This document shows, in pieces, positions 12,645-24,519 of a stretch of DNA of 64,000 bases (position 1 is the stretch's first letter; the number at the start of each line of letters is the position of its first letter). Position numbers and translations under genes: made by a program. The notes beneath the pieces are model-generated. The model saw nothing but the letters and a program-made list of their open reading frames with translations. It made no database searches and was not told the origin of the DNA. The stretch comes from Marisa cornuarietis (taxonomy: Eukaryota; Mollusca; Gastropoda; Architaenioglossa; Ampullariidae). The stretch is taken from the NCBI GenBank assembly GCA_004794655.1, contig SMMW01000503.1, positions 510,001-574,000 on the forward strand. Reading direction: 5' to 3'.

Positions 12645-13802
12645 TCAACTGACGTCACATACTGGGGATTTAACATCACAAAATACTGCGCTATTTAATA
12701 TTCAACACAACCCTCCTCCCTGCACAGAAGTCGACCTGGCGTCAAGAGTTGGTGTGGGGGGAGGAGGGAGGGGAAGGATTCGTCACACAATCTCACATAA
12801 CTGAGTGCACATCCTGCTGCTTCTCCTGCCAAACTCCATTCAGCATCCTAGGAAACAGTTGTCCGCCACAATTCTCCAAAAGATTGACGACCCAAACAAA
12901 CCGTCTGCAAATCTTTTCGCGCCCGAAGCCCTGCAGCGCAAAGATTTATTGAAAAAGCCCACCACCACCACCACCACTACCTCCCCCCTCTACAGGACAC
13001 ATCTCCGATGCCGCCGCCGCCACGTACAACGAACGTAGTGTAGTTTCCGTTGGAAAGATGTGTGTTGCTGACATGCAGTAGAATGTCAACCGACAGCTTG
13101 GAAGAACGAACGGCAGTTTGGAAAATTAAAAAATTCGCTGTGCCTAGGTCTTCATTGTGTTGTCTAGTGATCAGGCTTTCTTTCCCCCGACCAAAAAAGC
13201 CTCCAGTTTGTTGTTACATCGATGTTGTGTGCTTAGCAAAATTGTTCCCCGTCAACAGCAGGTCTGTTCGCTGTCTAGGATTTACTAAAAACCATGTTTA
13301 CGTACTCGACAACGGTAAGTACGGTTGACAAACCTGAAAGGTGAGTTTACCAATAAGCACTACACGCATGCAATCATACATACGTAGGTATGTATACGCG
13401 GGCAGAGCTCGAGCTTTTCCGCCTGAAGTGAATGCTTCCAACCCCCTAACGGTCGCCCATTTTCAAATCTCGTTCCAATCGTTCCTCCCTCTCTGTGCCT
13501 TTTTGAAGGGTATGTAGGTGAGTTGTGCCAAGTGTGTGAAAGAGTGAGTGAGGTAGATGGAATTACCGATCAGTGATGTGTATGGAAAAGATCGAGGGAT
13601 TTAAAAATGATTAGTCTAACGAATGGTCACCGAGTTTTTCTCTCGTCACGTTACAGAAGATGTAAGACGACAAACACACGGCCAGGCGCGCTAAGATCCT
13701 CGTGTTGGAGAAACTGCCATAAGGTTGAGCTGCCAGAACTTCACCCTCTCTCTCTTTCTTTCTCTCGCTTTCCCTCTCTCTCTCTCCCCCCCCACCTTCA
13801 AC

Positions 13803-13825
13803 TGCATGCGTGCGTGCGTGCGTGC
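13803..13825. repeat. (GCGT)n microsatellite
   Basis: A tetranucleotide GCGT tract of about five units follows a CT-rich tract (13745-13792). Confidence 0.85.
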
Positions 13826-14465
13826 ACACTCAATCGCGTGACTACTTCGTGTGAGCATCACGTTTCGCGACTGCTGCATCCAAACAAAGTGAAACGATTA
13901 GAATTAATCGATCGCTTCTCATCGACGAGGGAGGGAGGAAGGAAAATCTCTCACGCTGTGGGCCGAGGACACAAAATGGTGCATGATGGCGAACACTTCG
14001 CGCGCGCTCTCTCTCTTTCCTTCCCTCTCCCTCTCCCCTCCTACCCGTAGAGCGTGGCTGGGGTGACGAGACAGAAGGCACGTGGGCTGTGGTGCGCGAG
14101 GCCAGGACAAGGCCTCTCTCTCTCTCTCTCTTGCCTGCCTTCTGTCTCGTCTGACTCGGTGCATTCCCCGATGACCGCGCGGGGGTGAAAAGAGACTGTG
14201 CATGCGACTGTAAAAACTAGGTCTCAACACTCACCTGCCGTTTCGCCGTGTCGTCGAGGGCTTTTCTGATTTCTCGTGTGTGTCGAATAGACACGTTATT
14301 CCAGACAAAACGATCTCGATAGTAAATCACTCCCAGCGCCGGGATTTGTCGTGTCAGCGGGTTATGACCTCGTGTGATCTTTGCAGCCAACATGTACATT
14401 CTCCTTACCCACACAGCGTCTGGCTCGCGGTAGGCGGAGCTCACAGCCCTCGGTCGTTCACTGTG

Positions 14466-14496
14466 ATTGGTCAGAATCCTACAACCAGTTGCCAAT
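14466..14496. promoter_or_regulatory. Paired inverted CCAAT boxes
   Basis: GATTGGTCAG (ATTGG at 14466-14470) and GCCAATCAGA (CCAAT at 14492-14496) are both full NF-Y-type sites in opposite orientation, about 26 bp apart. They close the CpG-rich block and precede AT-rich DNA. NF-Y pairs near this spacing are known in promoters. Direction and target are unknown. Confidence 0.4.
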
Positions 14497-14599
14497 CAGA
14501 GGCTGCTTTTTTTTTTCTTTTCAAAAGGACACCTGTGGGCCAAGGGTCGTCGACATTCACATCTAAGGTTATGTCAATCTTGAGCTCGAACAGAGTGCA

Positions 14600-16480
14600 A
14601 TTAAAGGAAAATCTGATACACGAAACAAACTGGAAATTGTTCCTGTACATGCAGTAGTGTCATTATCATCTAATTGGAATACATTTATACGAAATGACAA
14701 ATTAGGAACAGACACACCATCGTCCCTGAATGCAATTCATTTCATTTAAATACAGGATGTCAACCAAACGCTACATTAACAAATGTAACTGACACAGGTG
14801 CTAAACATGTTCTAGGTATTAAGTGCATTTAGCAGTTTTGTTCGTGACACAACATTTTTGCCATCACAAAAAATTCCTTGTTTCTACAAATACATCCGTT
14901 TCCTTCCAAGACATTTAAAAACTTTGGTACTGCAGATTTAGATGTACCAGATTTGAAAGCAGTAGGAACTTTTGGAGGAGCAGCTGCCATTTTGTTGTTC
15001 TCTCAGTATGGCTGTGGTACAATCTTCCGTTCAAATCCCAAACCCTACATCTTTGCAGAATCCGGTGGGCAACCGCCTAATCCCACATTTATTTACCTTC
15101 AGTCTTACAAGAATAATGTCTCGTTTTGTCATCTCTGTCTGCTGTTCTTGTTTACCAGCTGACTGGCTGGTTGATGTAACTATTTATAACATGTTGGTTG
15201 ATGTTTTGATGTATTTCCAGCCACTGGCTTCTCTGTTCATCTCGCTACACAACAAACATTCAAACAGGACTGCGCACAATGAAAATCCTTCTTCATTAAT
15301 ACTAATATTTTCTTCAAACTTACCTCACCTATTAATCCTAAACTATCGACAAAACAAACATACATGCATACATATAAACATCCATCTTATCCATGTTTCT
15401 GTGCATGTAACCTACCGCCTTGTTGCCCAACCTACCCGCCATTTCAACAGCCATCAACCCGTCAGCCATTAACACTGTCCTACAACTCACATTAAGCTCA
15501 TAATAATTTGATCCTAGCCTCATTAAGCAGTTCATATTCATTGGTATTCACTAGTGGTATGCCTTCTTTACTGTTATGTGTTAAATGTTGATGTAAAACG
15601 GATAGAGGACGGAAAATATCGTACAGAAATATATATATATATATATCACCGGATTTAGTTCAGCATCTCTCTCTCTTTCACACACACACACACACACAAA
15701 GGCAGTGTATATGCTGATAGGCAGCTGACCAATCACCTAGCTCAAGCAAACAGAATTTTTATCATTCAAACATGTGGCCTTTGCATTTGAATGCAGCTGC
15801 CGAGGTAGTAAGGCCACGTGGAATGTTTTTATTGAGGTCTCGTGCTCTTGCATCGATTACACTGGTTGTCCCTAAGCTCTTTACACTAAGCTCTCTACAA
15901 ACTATTACGACCTTTCATGCTGTCAACTTAAACTCGAATTAACTAACTTCAACAGTAAAAGTTGACATTGCAAGTATTTACTGTTCGTTTTACATGTCCG
16001 GTCATTTCACCGAACCCTAGCAAATGCTCTCGGGAAGATAACAGGTGTGAGTTGTTAACACGACTATTGTCAAATCAAAGTTGAACAATTTTAAGTTTTT
16101 TTTCTTTTCTATGTCTTTGTCATCGTGAATGGCGTTGCTAATAATAAATGTTTATAGTTTTAGAAAAATAATTGATAATGCACACATTTTAATAGTACCT
16201 ACAAAATATTTTCATAAATATTTTCAATATGTCTGATAATACTAAGGATTACATTCTGATGGTCTTGTGTCCCTGTTTCATGTGCTGACCGTGGATGCAG
16301 ACTATCAACTTATCCATCAGCTTCTGTGATGTTATCTGGAGTGTAAAGCACATGCATGTACCTACATTTTCCGGTTGTGTAATGCTCTGTCCTCGCTTTC
16401 CTAGTCAAACCTGTATGGTTCATGGGATTTGACAACTTTGCTTCTAACACCGAGACTGTGTTAGAGCTACGACTATTTAC
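14600..16480. other. AT-rich region with no recognised gene
   Basis: A plus-strand frame at 14878-15162 is open and of moderate complexity, but has no recognisable motif and no clear splice context. TA, TC and CA microsatellites occupy 15632-15700. Nothing else is recognised. Confidence 0.4.
15632..15700. repeat. Microsatellites (TA)n, (TC)n and (CA)n
   Basis: A TA tract (about 15632-15646), a TC tract and a CA tract (about 15679-15698) lie close together. Confidence 0.85.
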
Positions 16481-16488
16481 ACAGGATA

Positions 16489-16530
<42 letters not shown>

Positions 16531-16643
16531 GGGCCGATTTTATGCACGTTTCGAAAGAAAACGGTAATGATTGTCACAGGCTGTCCGCCTCGGTGATCCG
16601 TCTGTTTTCTATGATCTCTGACCTGGAGGTCGATGATGGATCG

Positions 16644-16684
<41 letters not shown>
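16489..16684. repeat. Two direct (AC)n microsatellites
   Basis: Long AC tracts at 16489-16528 and 16647-16684 lie in the same orientation about 120 bp apart. Any frames across them are repeat artefacts. Confidence 0.9.
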
Positions 16685-16685
<1 letters not shown>

Positions 16686-17075
16686 TTTCAGTTTTCAGGT
16701 ACCTGATGTTTAGTCAAGTTTTTTTTTTTTGTTGAAGAAGGACACAGAACCACCAGAGGGTAAATCATCTTTTCATCATGCCACTCCGGGCATAATCACC
16801 CACATAACCTGTTCTTTCATTGATTATCTCTTACCCACCCACCTTGCATCCTGGCCCAGCTTTCCTCTATTCATCTCTCCCTTTCCCTTAAACCTCTTCC
16901 AGAGACATCATCAAGCAAGCAAGCATAGTCTCCCGTCCACACAAACTTAAATTAGGTTTATTTCAGGTGGGATGTTAACTTGTAGTTATAATTTCTGTAT
17001 TGACTGTCAATTAGAATTTCTATTAGGGATCCACTGAGGATATTATGAAGAGCTTCAAAGATTTAGTGTAAACAT

Positions 17076-17268
17076 GGGGATGTTGGGAAATGACTAGAAA
17101 TGGTGGCGAGGAACTGAGGGGAATATTGGGGACTGTCAGTCAACACTGGCAGATAACTGAATAAATGTTGGCAAGTAACTGGGGAATTTGGCTAGTAACT
17201 GAGGAAATATTGGCAAGTGACTGAGTGTTGGCAAGTAACTGGGGGAATGTTGGCGAGTAACTGAAGCC
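17076..17268. repeat. Degenerate ~22-bp minisatellite
   Basis: About eight diverged copies of a unit resembling TGTTGGCAAGTAACTGGGGA lie head to tail. The best copies are at 17160-17265. Copies differ in length by several bases, so the array is old. Confidence 0.7.
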
Positions 17269-17299
17269 TGCCATGAATTGAGAGGATGGGAGTGGGGAG

Positions 17300-20200
17300 T
17301 CTTCGGAGTTAGGAAGTTGAGGTTATTTGTTTCTGGATTCTAATAAATTAAAGAACAATCTTCGAGGATATGGGGAGTATACATTCCACCTACTGAAATG
17401 TGTGGAGACTAAAGGAACTGGTATATATATATATAAACTGATATGTATATATCTCTCTCACTATATTAATATATACAAATTCCTTTCAAGGGATGAGGTT
17501 AGGAGGGTTTAGTAAAATCAGTAATGGAGCTGACAGCACTGACTTTACTAAATACACACATTGTACTAAGAGTTTGGACAAATCTGAGCACACTAATTCA
17601 ACTATTGAAACACAACATATTCAAAAGAAGGTATGTAAGTACAAACTGTCAAAAGATTACACCGATAAGACAAAGAGATGCATCACAAATCAATGGTCAT
17701 TCCCAAGCCCTTTCTTTACACGCCACCCCCTTGAAAACTAAGTCCTCCATAACAGAATAATTAGAATACATCAGTATTATGCCATATCATTATGTATGGT
17801 TACTTGGAAACAGCTGGATGACACTTTTTGTTATGTAGATAGACGACAGTTCAGATTCTGTTACTATTGGGCTTTAAAACAATTCTGGAAATTCTGTAAT
17901 AAAAACTAAATTATTAGAATGTCTAGACATGGTCTGATAATGTATAAAGGACAAAGAGCAGCTCCGAAATACAATATTAGACTCGTGCAGTGCCAGGCAA
18001 GGAAGGTTTGACAGTATTAGAAGTTTGAATACTACTACCCACCCCAGCCCACCCTAGCCCACCCTAGCCCTCCTCCCCAGTCCAACAACAATGCAACTTT
18101 GCTGATATGTTCAAACCAAGTGTATTGAAACCTGTCTCATTGAAATGTAAACCCCCCTCTCCTACATTTTTGCTTTGATATAATGTTAATCTGTCAGTTG
18201 GAGCCGTGAAAGTAGTCCTTTCTTGAATTGTTGACAAGTGTCGGTCTAGAGTTCTTGTAGTTTCAAGGATACATCGACATAAACTCTCCAGTTAATTCCT
18301 GTCATCTCCCTGAAAATGACCCAGTTTTCATTGTTTCAACTTTCACTGGAGTTATTTTCGTTTCTGTGCGCGAGTACAAGCAGCATATGGTTGAGACTTA
18401 TTCCGGCTCAGCGATGTAATATAATATCTTCCCGTACATCTTCCTGTATTGAACAGTTACAGCCTCAAAAGTATTAATTATTTATTTTCTATTTAGATAA
18501 ACTAAGCATAGAGATTTAAAGCACTGTACGAATAGAGGAATAATTTAAATCTTAATTGACAAGGTACTCAAAAAGCCGATATAAATAGTAATAATAATAA
18601 TAATAACAACAATAAACTCATTAATATAGCTCATGCAATTTTGCCTGTCAATTTCGCATTTTCTGTAGTCGAATTTGTCTAAAAATAAATTTGTTGATTG
18701 GGTTCGTGCAGTGTTTTTTTTTTTTTTTTCTCACTGAAACGACTGTCATCTTAACCAGGTGGTCGAAGGAGGCTTACCTATAGGACTGGTGAAACTCGGT
18801 CGTTATGGTTACAGTCACCGTGGAGACTGATTAGCGTCAGTTCCCATCTCAGGTATGTTAGCTGGTCACGTGACGTGGGGCTGTGGGCATTGCTCTGACA
18901 GGGTGGCGGCGGAAATAGCTATGTTCTATCACCGGGTTTTGTCTTCTTTTTCTGTCATGTTTTCAATCCGCACTGTCCCTTCCCTCCTAATTAATAAACC
19001 TCCCCATTATGCACATGCAGGCCAGACAGCACTTGCTGCTGACGTGGGCATATAATTGAGCATAAGTATAATCTCTTGTGGGCTGACCTTTCAGTGATGA
19101 CGGTTTCCGTGCAATAACATTCACAGATGCACCTTGAGCCATTCCACGTGTGTGGAAATCAATTAATTTCGTATTTTTAGAGCAAGGGGTGGTTGTGGAG
19201 AGGAAAGTGGGACAGACAGGAGGTAGGGGGACGGTTGGGGGTTAGAGAGAAAGGTGTTAGTTCGAACTTTGTTAGACTTTTGTTGGTGTGACCTAGCTTA
19301 CAATATCCGTCGTCAGCTTCACCTGAAAGGGGAGTAGGGGCTGACGAGCCCTGCAATAAGCACCCCAGGTCACATTGGAAGCGTCACCTGCAAAATGACT
19401 ACACCCTGGGAGAACCCTGTGCGCGAAAAAGTAGTCCAGATTTCCAATGGGAGGAGAAACGTGGCGAAGGTGACCTGCCGCCAGTAGGGAGGAGCTCAAC
19501 CATACCTCCCCCTCTCACCCACCCCAACATATCCATAATATTAACATCCTTGCTCGAGACTACAAACGGCTGGCAGTGATGTATGCCTACATGTGCTCGC
19601 ATTGTCCGAGATGCCTTCCCAGGGGATGGTGTTGGCATTCGAAACATTACCTGGTGTCTTAATCCTTTTGAGAAAATGGCAAGACAAGCATTTTAAATAC
19701 TGGCAGTAAACTGTATTTTCTTATCTAAAATAACACCTGCACAATTACTAGGAAATCGTTCCACAAGACAGGGTACGGGACCGTTGACAGGTACTTACTT
19801 ACCTCTTCAGCTGTGGTGAGCTCATCAGTGAATGGTAAACTGACCAAGAATTATCTATTACAACCCTAGGGTCCAGTTCCGTCCACTTTAGATGTTTTGA
19901 TGTGAAAGAAGGTGTTGTAGGTTTGAAATCAGAAAGCATTGAGAAGGAAGTAAGGGATACAGTGTTGAATTTAAAAATAATTATTGTGATATTACAAAAA
20001 GTACAGGGTAACAGGATATTATGTCACAAGAAAATCCGTGACATAGAAAAATGATAACGAAGACTCACCCAAGCGGAGAAATGTTTTCAAACGAGGGGGG
20101 GGGGTTTACTTTACTAAAAGATAAAATTCCCGAAATGTGAGGGGGAAAATTATGTTCAGTGAACATAATGCAAGCATTTGAACAAATAAAGTTTGAACCC

Positions 20201-20640
20201 GGGTTTGTTAAAGAGGTCAAGACATCATTTCCCGTGACCTCACAAATGTCGGCTTGCATTGGCTGCATCCTTCAGCGACATCAAAAGTACGAATATAGGT
20301 AAATCCACGTCTGTTTTTCTAAAAATAATTAAACTCTCACTGCGCATTTTTGCAACAACCAAAAAAACAGCCGCATCTTCCGTTAACTTGCCAGCAATTT
20401 TAATCATAATTTCATGCTGAGCTCGGGTGAGTCTTTAAGTGTCGTAAGGCGATCAGCTCATTTATTTGCCTGCATGTGTGCAAATCTGTCTGCTGACCTG
20501 TTTGCGTGTTTTTCACGGTGACTGAGGGTCACATGACCTGTGCCTTACCTGTCTAATCTTGTCCTCGCCTTCCTCCACTGACCGCAGAGCGAGCCACACA
20601 TTGTGCAGATGGGACGGGACTCAAACCCCTCTGACATCAC
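17300..20640. other. AT-rich region with no recognised gene
   Basis: Both strands were read without finding a protein motif. Small repeats include a TA tract at about 17420-17434, an AAT tract near 18588-18604 and T runs at 18713-18730. The one promoter-like motif is listed separately. Confidence 0.45.
18865..18874. promoter_or_regulatory. Palindromic E-box GTCACGTGAC
   Basis: This ten-base palindrome is the USF/TFE3/TFEB (CLEAR) consensus. It lies in a short GC-rich stretch. The same core occurs at 4685, 8803 and, nearly, at 28287. Confidence 0.35.
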
Positions 20641-20652
20641 TGGTGATACCTG

Positions 20653-20727
<75 letters not shown>

Positions 20728-20765
20728 CAAACCAACCAACCAACCAACCAACCAACCAACCAACA
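20653..20765. repeat. Compound (CAAT)n(CAAC)n microsatellite
   Basis: About 18 CAAT units run from 20653 to about 20725 and switch to eight or nine CCAA units. The sharp junction suggests one base change that then spread by slippage. Confidence 0.95.
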
Positions 20766-21745
20766 ATTGCAACAGCATTGTTGGCCCCTACCACGTCCAG
20801 ACAAACAAGTTTCTTATTATTTAGTGATGGAAACGGGTTGGGAACAGTTGTGTTCCAATGAGTAGTTGTGAATGGCAGAGATTTATACGAAGGCAGTTGG
20901 AGATAAATGAGATCGAAGAGGGTTCATCCGGGAACTTTCCTAGTCGGGGAAACCAAGTCTCACAGGAAACCTTCAGACGAAAGGATCGGAAAGAATGAAA
21001 GGCGTGCGATGACCATGGCGACTAAGATCAACATAATTTTGTCGATACATCACTAGTGTCTCGGACATCATCAGTTTGCCGGCTTAGGTGGCTACCTTCT
21101 TGTCATGCGCAGTGCTGCCGGCTTCTAAGGGTGAGCAGTACCTTCTAGAAATCTCTGCAAAACCAACCTTTAGAGTTTTATGGATCAGACGGTCCTAAAG
21201 AACAGAAGTTGACGGGTGTAAGCGCCCTCGTCATTCACGTGTAGGAGATATTCTTCATCGGTCTGTGGACAAGATAAAAATGCGAGTTGGTCTCGTGCAC
21301 TGCTCTGTGCACAAACCACTGTTTACCTTTGTGTGGGCAGGCTGTGTACAATACACTCTTTGTTGGTTCAGTCAGACATAGGTAGGCGCACAAGATGTAA
21401 TCTGAGCACTCTACTCTCTTCTTGGTCGAAAGAAGCTAAATGTATGCAGGTTAGGTAGCTTAGTACCATAGTGACTTTGAACTGTAAGTGGTTCGACAGG
21501 TCTAGGGTGTAGTTTTTTGAAGGGACACTCAAACCTCGGTTCTTTAAAAAGTCTATAACTTTCCTTAAAAGGCCTGTACTCCACCTATTCAACATTTTTG
21601 TTTTTCACAAGTCTGGGCTGGGTTCAGCTCATGACAGTAGTTCCACGTACCTGAGTAAATAATCATCTCCTTCTGTTCTTAAGATACAAGCTCACCAATA
21701 ATTGATTACAAAAAGGTGTGTACTTAAAAAGTTAAACTTGGTACT

Positions 21746-22210
21746 GCTTAAGGTAGGGGTGGGGAAAGTCCGGCCCGCGAAATCATTTGTCTGGTCCTGA
21801 CAAGGCAACTGCAGACGGGATTCAAACTTTCAAAAAAAAATGTAGGTGTTTTTTTTATAGCGATGTACTTTTTATACTGAGGGAGTTATAATAATAAACT
21901 AAATTTTTAAGGACAAGCAAGGGACGTGTATTATGGGATAGACAGGACACATACGAGTACATGGCGAGATAGACAGGTATGCTTCTCGCTGCTACCCGCG
22001 GCACGTCTGCCTACATTGCTGTGACAGTCAGTACCCGACAGGGTGGGAGTGTACACGTGGCAAATGTGTTAACATACTATGGCGAAACTGCGGCTTCACC
22101 ACATATAGCAACTCATTTATAATATGATAATTCTGTATGGTCCGCGAATGATGTTCTAAATATCCCAATGGCCCTTGGCACAAAAAAGGTTCCCTACCCC
22201 TGGTTTAGGG
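21746..22210. mobile_element. hAT-type non-autonomous DNA transposon (MITE), with target-site duplication
   Basis: The element spans 21754-22202 (449 bp). Its left end TAGGGGTGGGGAAAGTCC and right end (reverse complement) CAGGGGTAGGGAACC share 11 of the first 13 bases. The left end continues with GGCCCGCG, as in many hAT elements. It is flanked by eight-base repeats, GCTTAAGG (21746-21753) and GTTTAGGG (22203-22210), matching at six of eight positions. Both have TA at the centre, as in the nnnTAnnn target duplications of the Buster branch of hAT. There is no transposase frame, so mobility would have needed an autonomous partner. Confidence 0.8.
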
Positions 22211-22229
22211 GATAGAGAACCCTCTGTCC

Positions 22230-24050
22230 GAACGGTGGATGAGGTTGAAAGTAATACAAGTTAACACTGCTCCATGCTGCAGCGATTGCATCATTTACAG
22301 CCTTTCCACTACCCCTCCCAAACAGTCAGCAAGTGAGCCTTCCTCTCCCCCCCCCCAGCCACAACACACATATTCTAAGAGTCGGGGGACAAACCGTTAT
22401 TGTGCTGACAACATACACTTGAACATACCAAGATGTCCGAGGGAAACTGGTTGTGTTGAACAGGCACTTTTTCCAAGTTTGCGATTGGTGAGTAGTGAAT
22501 GATAAGAGTAAGTTAAGATCTGAATCGGCGCGGTTATGAACTCTCTCTCTCCTCCTCCTTCTCTCCAGAAAATGTCACATATGTCTAATTAGCCTTTAGT
22601 GAAATCTTGCTCGATATCCTCAATTCACACTTCAAAGAAACTTTCAATACCGTGACGAATTCACTCTTTTGTATCATTTGTTTTCTCCGCCTCACACTTT
22701 GAATATATTTTCCATCTCTTTGATGATGTGGGACTGTGCACACTCCTATTTTCAGGCGGTTGGAAAACTTTACTTTCATATCTGTTTCTCTCCCCTGTTT
22801 TACCCGCTGCCTCAGCACCCCACCCATAACTTTGTTTGTTGTTGTCTCCCTGTACCCACTAATGCTGCATGGGGGACATATCTTGTGCTAGACAAAACTC
22901 TTTATCCTAGACAAATGTACGCATGTTTACATGATTTACCCTAGGGTACAGATGTAAATGTTAACACCTGGTAAGTATACAATGTATCCTTCGTTTCTTT
23001 CCTATTTTTTTTCATCTTCACCATCAGTTCATCCGTTACTTCCATTAATTTGTTTCAAAAGCCCGTATATAATGTGTGAAATAAATAAATAAAGTAGTAG
23101 AAGCACTAACTTTATATATAATGTCAAAGTTATACACTTTCACTTTGCTGACAACATCCTCAAACCTACAAAATTCAGTGGCAAAGGCTGGGATTGTGTC
23201 AATCCGCTAATACCAAGAACAACATATAATACCTCAGGTGACTTTAAAGGCCTGATTGGTTTACTAGATGATAAGGTGTCAGGAGAGTGTGGGAAAGAAA
23301 GAAATATAGCTTCACTGGTGTAGTTATCATGAGTAGGGGTCCCTTTGTTACAGGCGGCGGAGAGCAACTACAAAGAAGGGGCCTATTGACCTGACCGAGG
23401 GCTTTAGTGTAATTGCATTACACTGCCGCGCGACAGATAGGGCAGGCTAATTGTCACAGGAAAATAACACCTGTAAGACTGCAAGCTGCTTAGAGTTTGT
23501 TTCGAATGCTGATGATGATCGACAGAAGTGTGTAGATCTCACAAAAAATAAAGGTTACTCAGTACAGCACCTGTTTCAGTGGACCCACCCAATAGTTTGG
23601 TGTCCCAGGTTTCGACTTCGACAGTACTTCTCACCTGTGTGTGTGTGTGTGTCTGCGATTTTGTCTAACATGGCTTCATCAAAGATTTCTTTGTCGCTTC
23701 TGTGTTGTTGAAAGTATGGTTACACAAACATTTTACACTATTTTTTATGGTTAGCACCACATACATATACTTTAAGTCACCGTCATGTAGGTAGGTACAC
23801 TGTTTTCAAGCTCTACTACCATATGTATGTAGTTTGTTTGAGCTTTGCCATTACATTCAGGTAATTTTTGTTGTACACTAACAACATTTAACATTTGTTT
23901 TAAACTATAGCACCATAAATAAGGAGGATTTTTAGTATTAACAACAAACAAATGTACGTTTTTGTTATCTTTAGAACCATGTACAGGTAGGTTTTTGTTG
24001 TTTACTTCAGCAACACATAAGACTGAAGTGTTTCTTGCTTTGGCCCTATA
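22230..24050. other. AT-rich region with no recognised gene
   Basis: No recognisable protein was found. A strong donor-like CACCTGGTAAGTATAC lies at about 22965-22980 without a supporting frame. A (GT)n tract is at 23636-23652. From 23720 to 24010 there are loosely similar GTAGGT/TTTTTGTTG segments that may be a very old tandem repeat. Confidence 0.4.
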
Positions 24051-24113
24051 AACATATGCGTGATTTGTAGCTGTAGGTCCATAGGAGTCGGGATGGTAGA
24101 ACGTAGCAGGGGA

Positions 24114-24473
24114 AGATTCAGGTCTCGGACCTTGCTGTCATTTATAGAAAGATTAAAATCTGAGACATTGCTGTCCTTTCTGACAAGATTACAGTCTCAG
24201 ACCTTGATGTCCTTTCTGACAAGATTCAAGTCTCAGAGCTTGCTGTCCTTTCTGACAAGATTAAAGTCTCAGACCTTGCTGTCCTTTCTGACAAGATTAA
24301 AGCATGGGACCTTGCTGTCCTTTCTGACAAGATTAAAGCATGGGACCTTGCCGTCCTTTCTGACAAGATTCAAGTCTCAGACCTTGCCGTCCTTTCTGAC
24401 AAGATTCAAGTCTCAGACCTTGCCGTCCTTTCTGACAAGATTAAAGTCTCATACCTTGCTGTCCCTTCTGTAT
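24114..24473 (+). repeat. 36-bp minisatellite, ten units in perfect register
   Basis: Ten head-to-tail units of exactly 36 bp show no length change across 360 bp. Units differ by point changes, and two neighbouring units share a GCATGG block in place of GTCTCA. Because 36 is a multiple of three, a plus-strand frame from 24060 to 24515 stays open and would encode ten copies of a 12-residue unit like RLKSQTLLSFLT. A second plus-strand frame is also open from about 24163 to 24475 (unit like IKVSDLAVLSDK). Two open frames argue that neither is kept open by selection. No splice sites or homologues are recognised. Coding status is unproven. Confidence 0.9.
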
Positions 24474-24519
24474 AATTATTTTAAGACAACTGATAAGAAA
24501 TTGCCTGTACAATGAGTTC

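Larger units (their letters stand above)
9081..14300. other. Long CpG-, CT- and CA-rich block without a defined gene
   Basis: The base composition differs from both flanks: many CpG, CTCTCT, CACACA and CCCC runs, and frequent CGCG. Many overlapping frames stay open on both strands, which is expected for such composition. None shows a domain. A strong donor-like ACGGTAAGTACG occurs at 13311-13322 after a frame open from 13050. The block could hold 5' exons and promoters of a host gene, but no complete exon pair is visible. Confidence 0.4.

Noticed and set aside
12190..12804. 204-codon plus-strand frame
   Set aside because: It spans a CA/CG microsatellite (His-Thr-Arg run) and a 22-bp tandem duplication, has no domain, and other frames in the same GC-rich block are equally open.
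14878..15162. 94-codon plus-strand frame with moderately protein-like composition
   Set aside because: There is no recognised motif, no clear acceptor or donor, and overlapping open frames exist. It is kept only as a note.
22965..22980. Strong donor-like CTGGTAAGTATAC, and similarly 13311-13322 and 53383-53392
   Set aside because: Isolated donor consensus sequences without a supporting exon are expected by chance in 64 kb.
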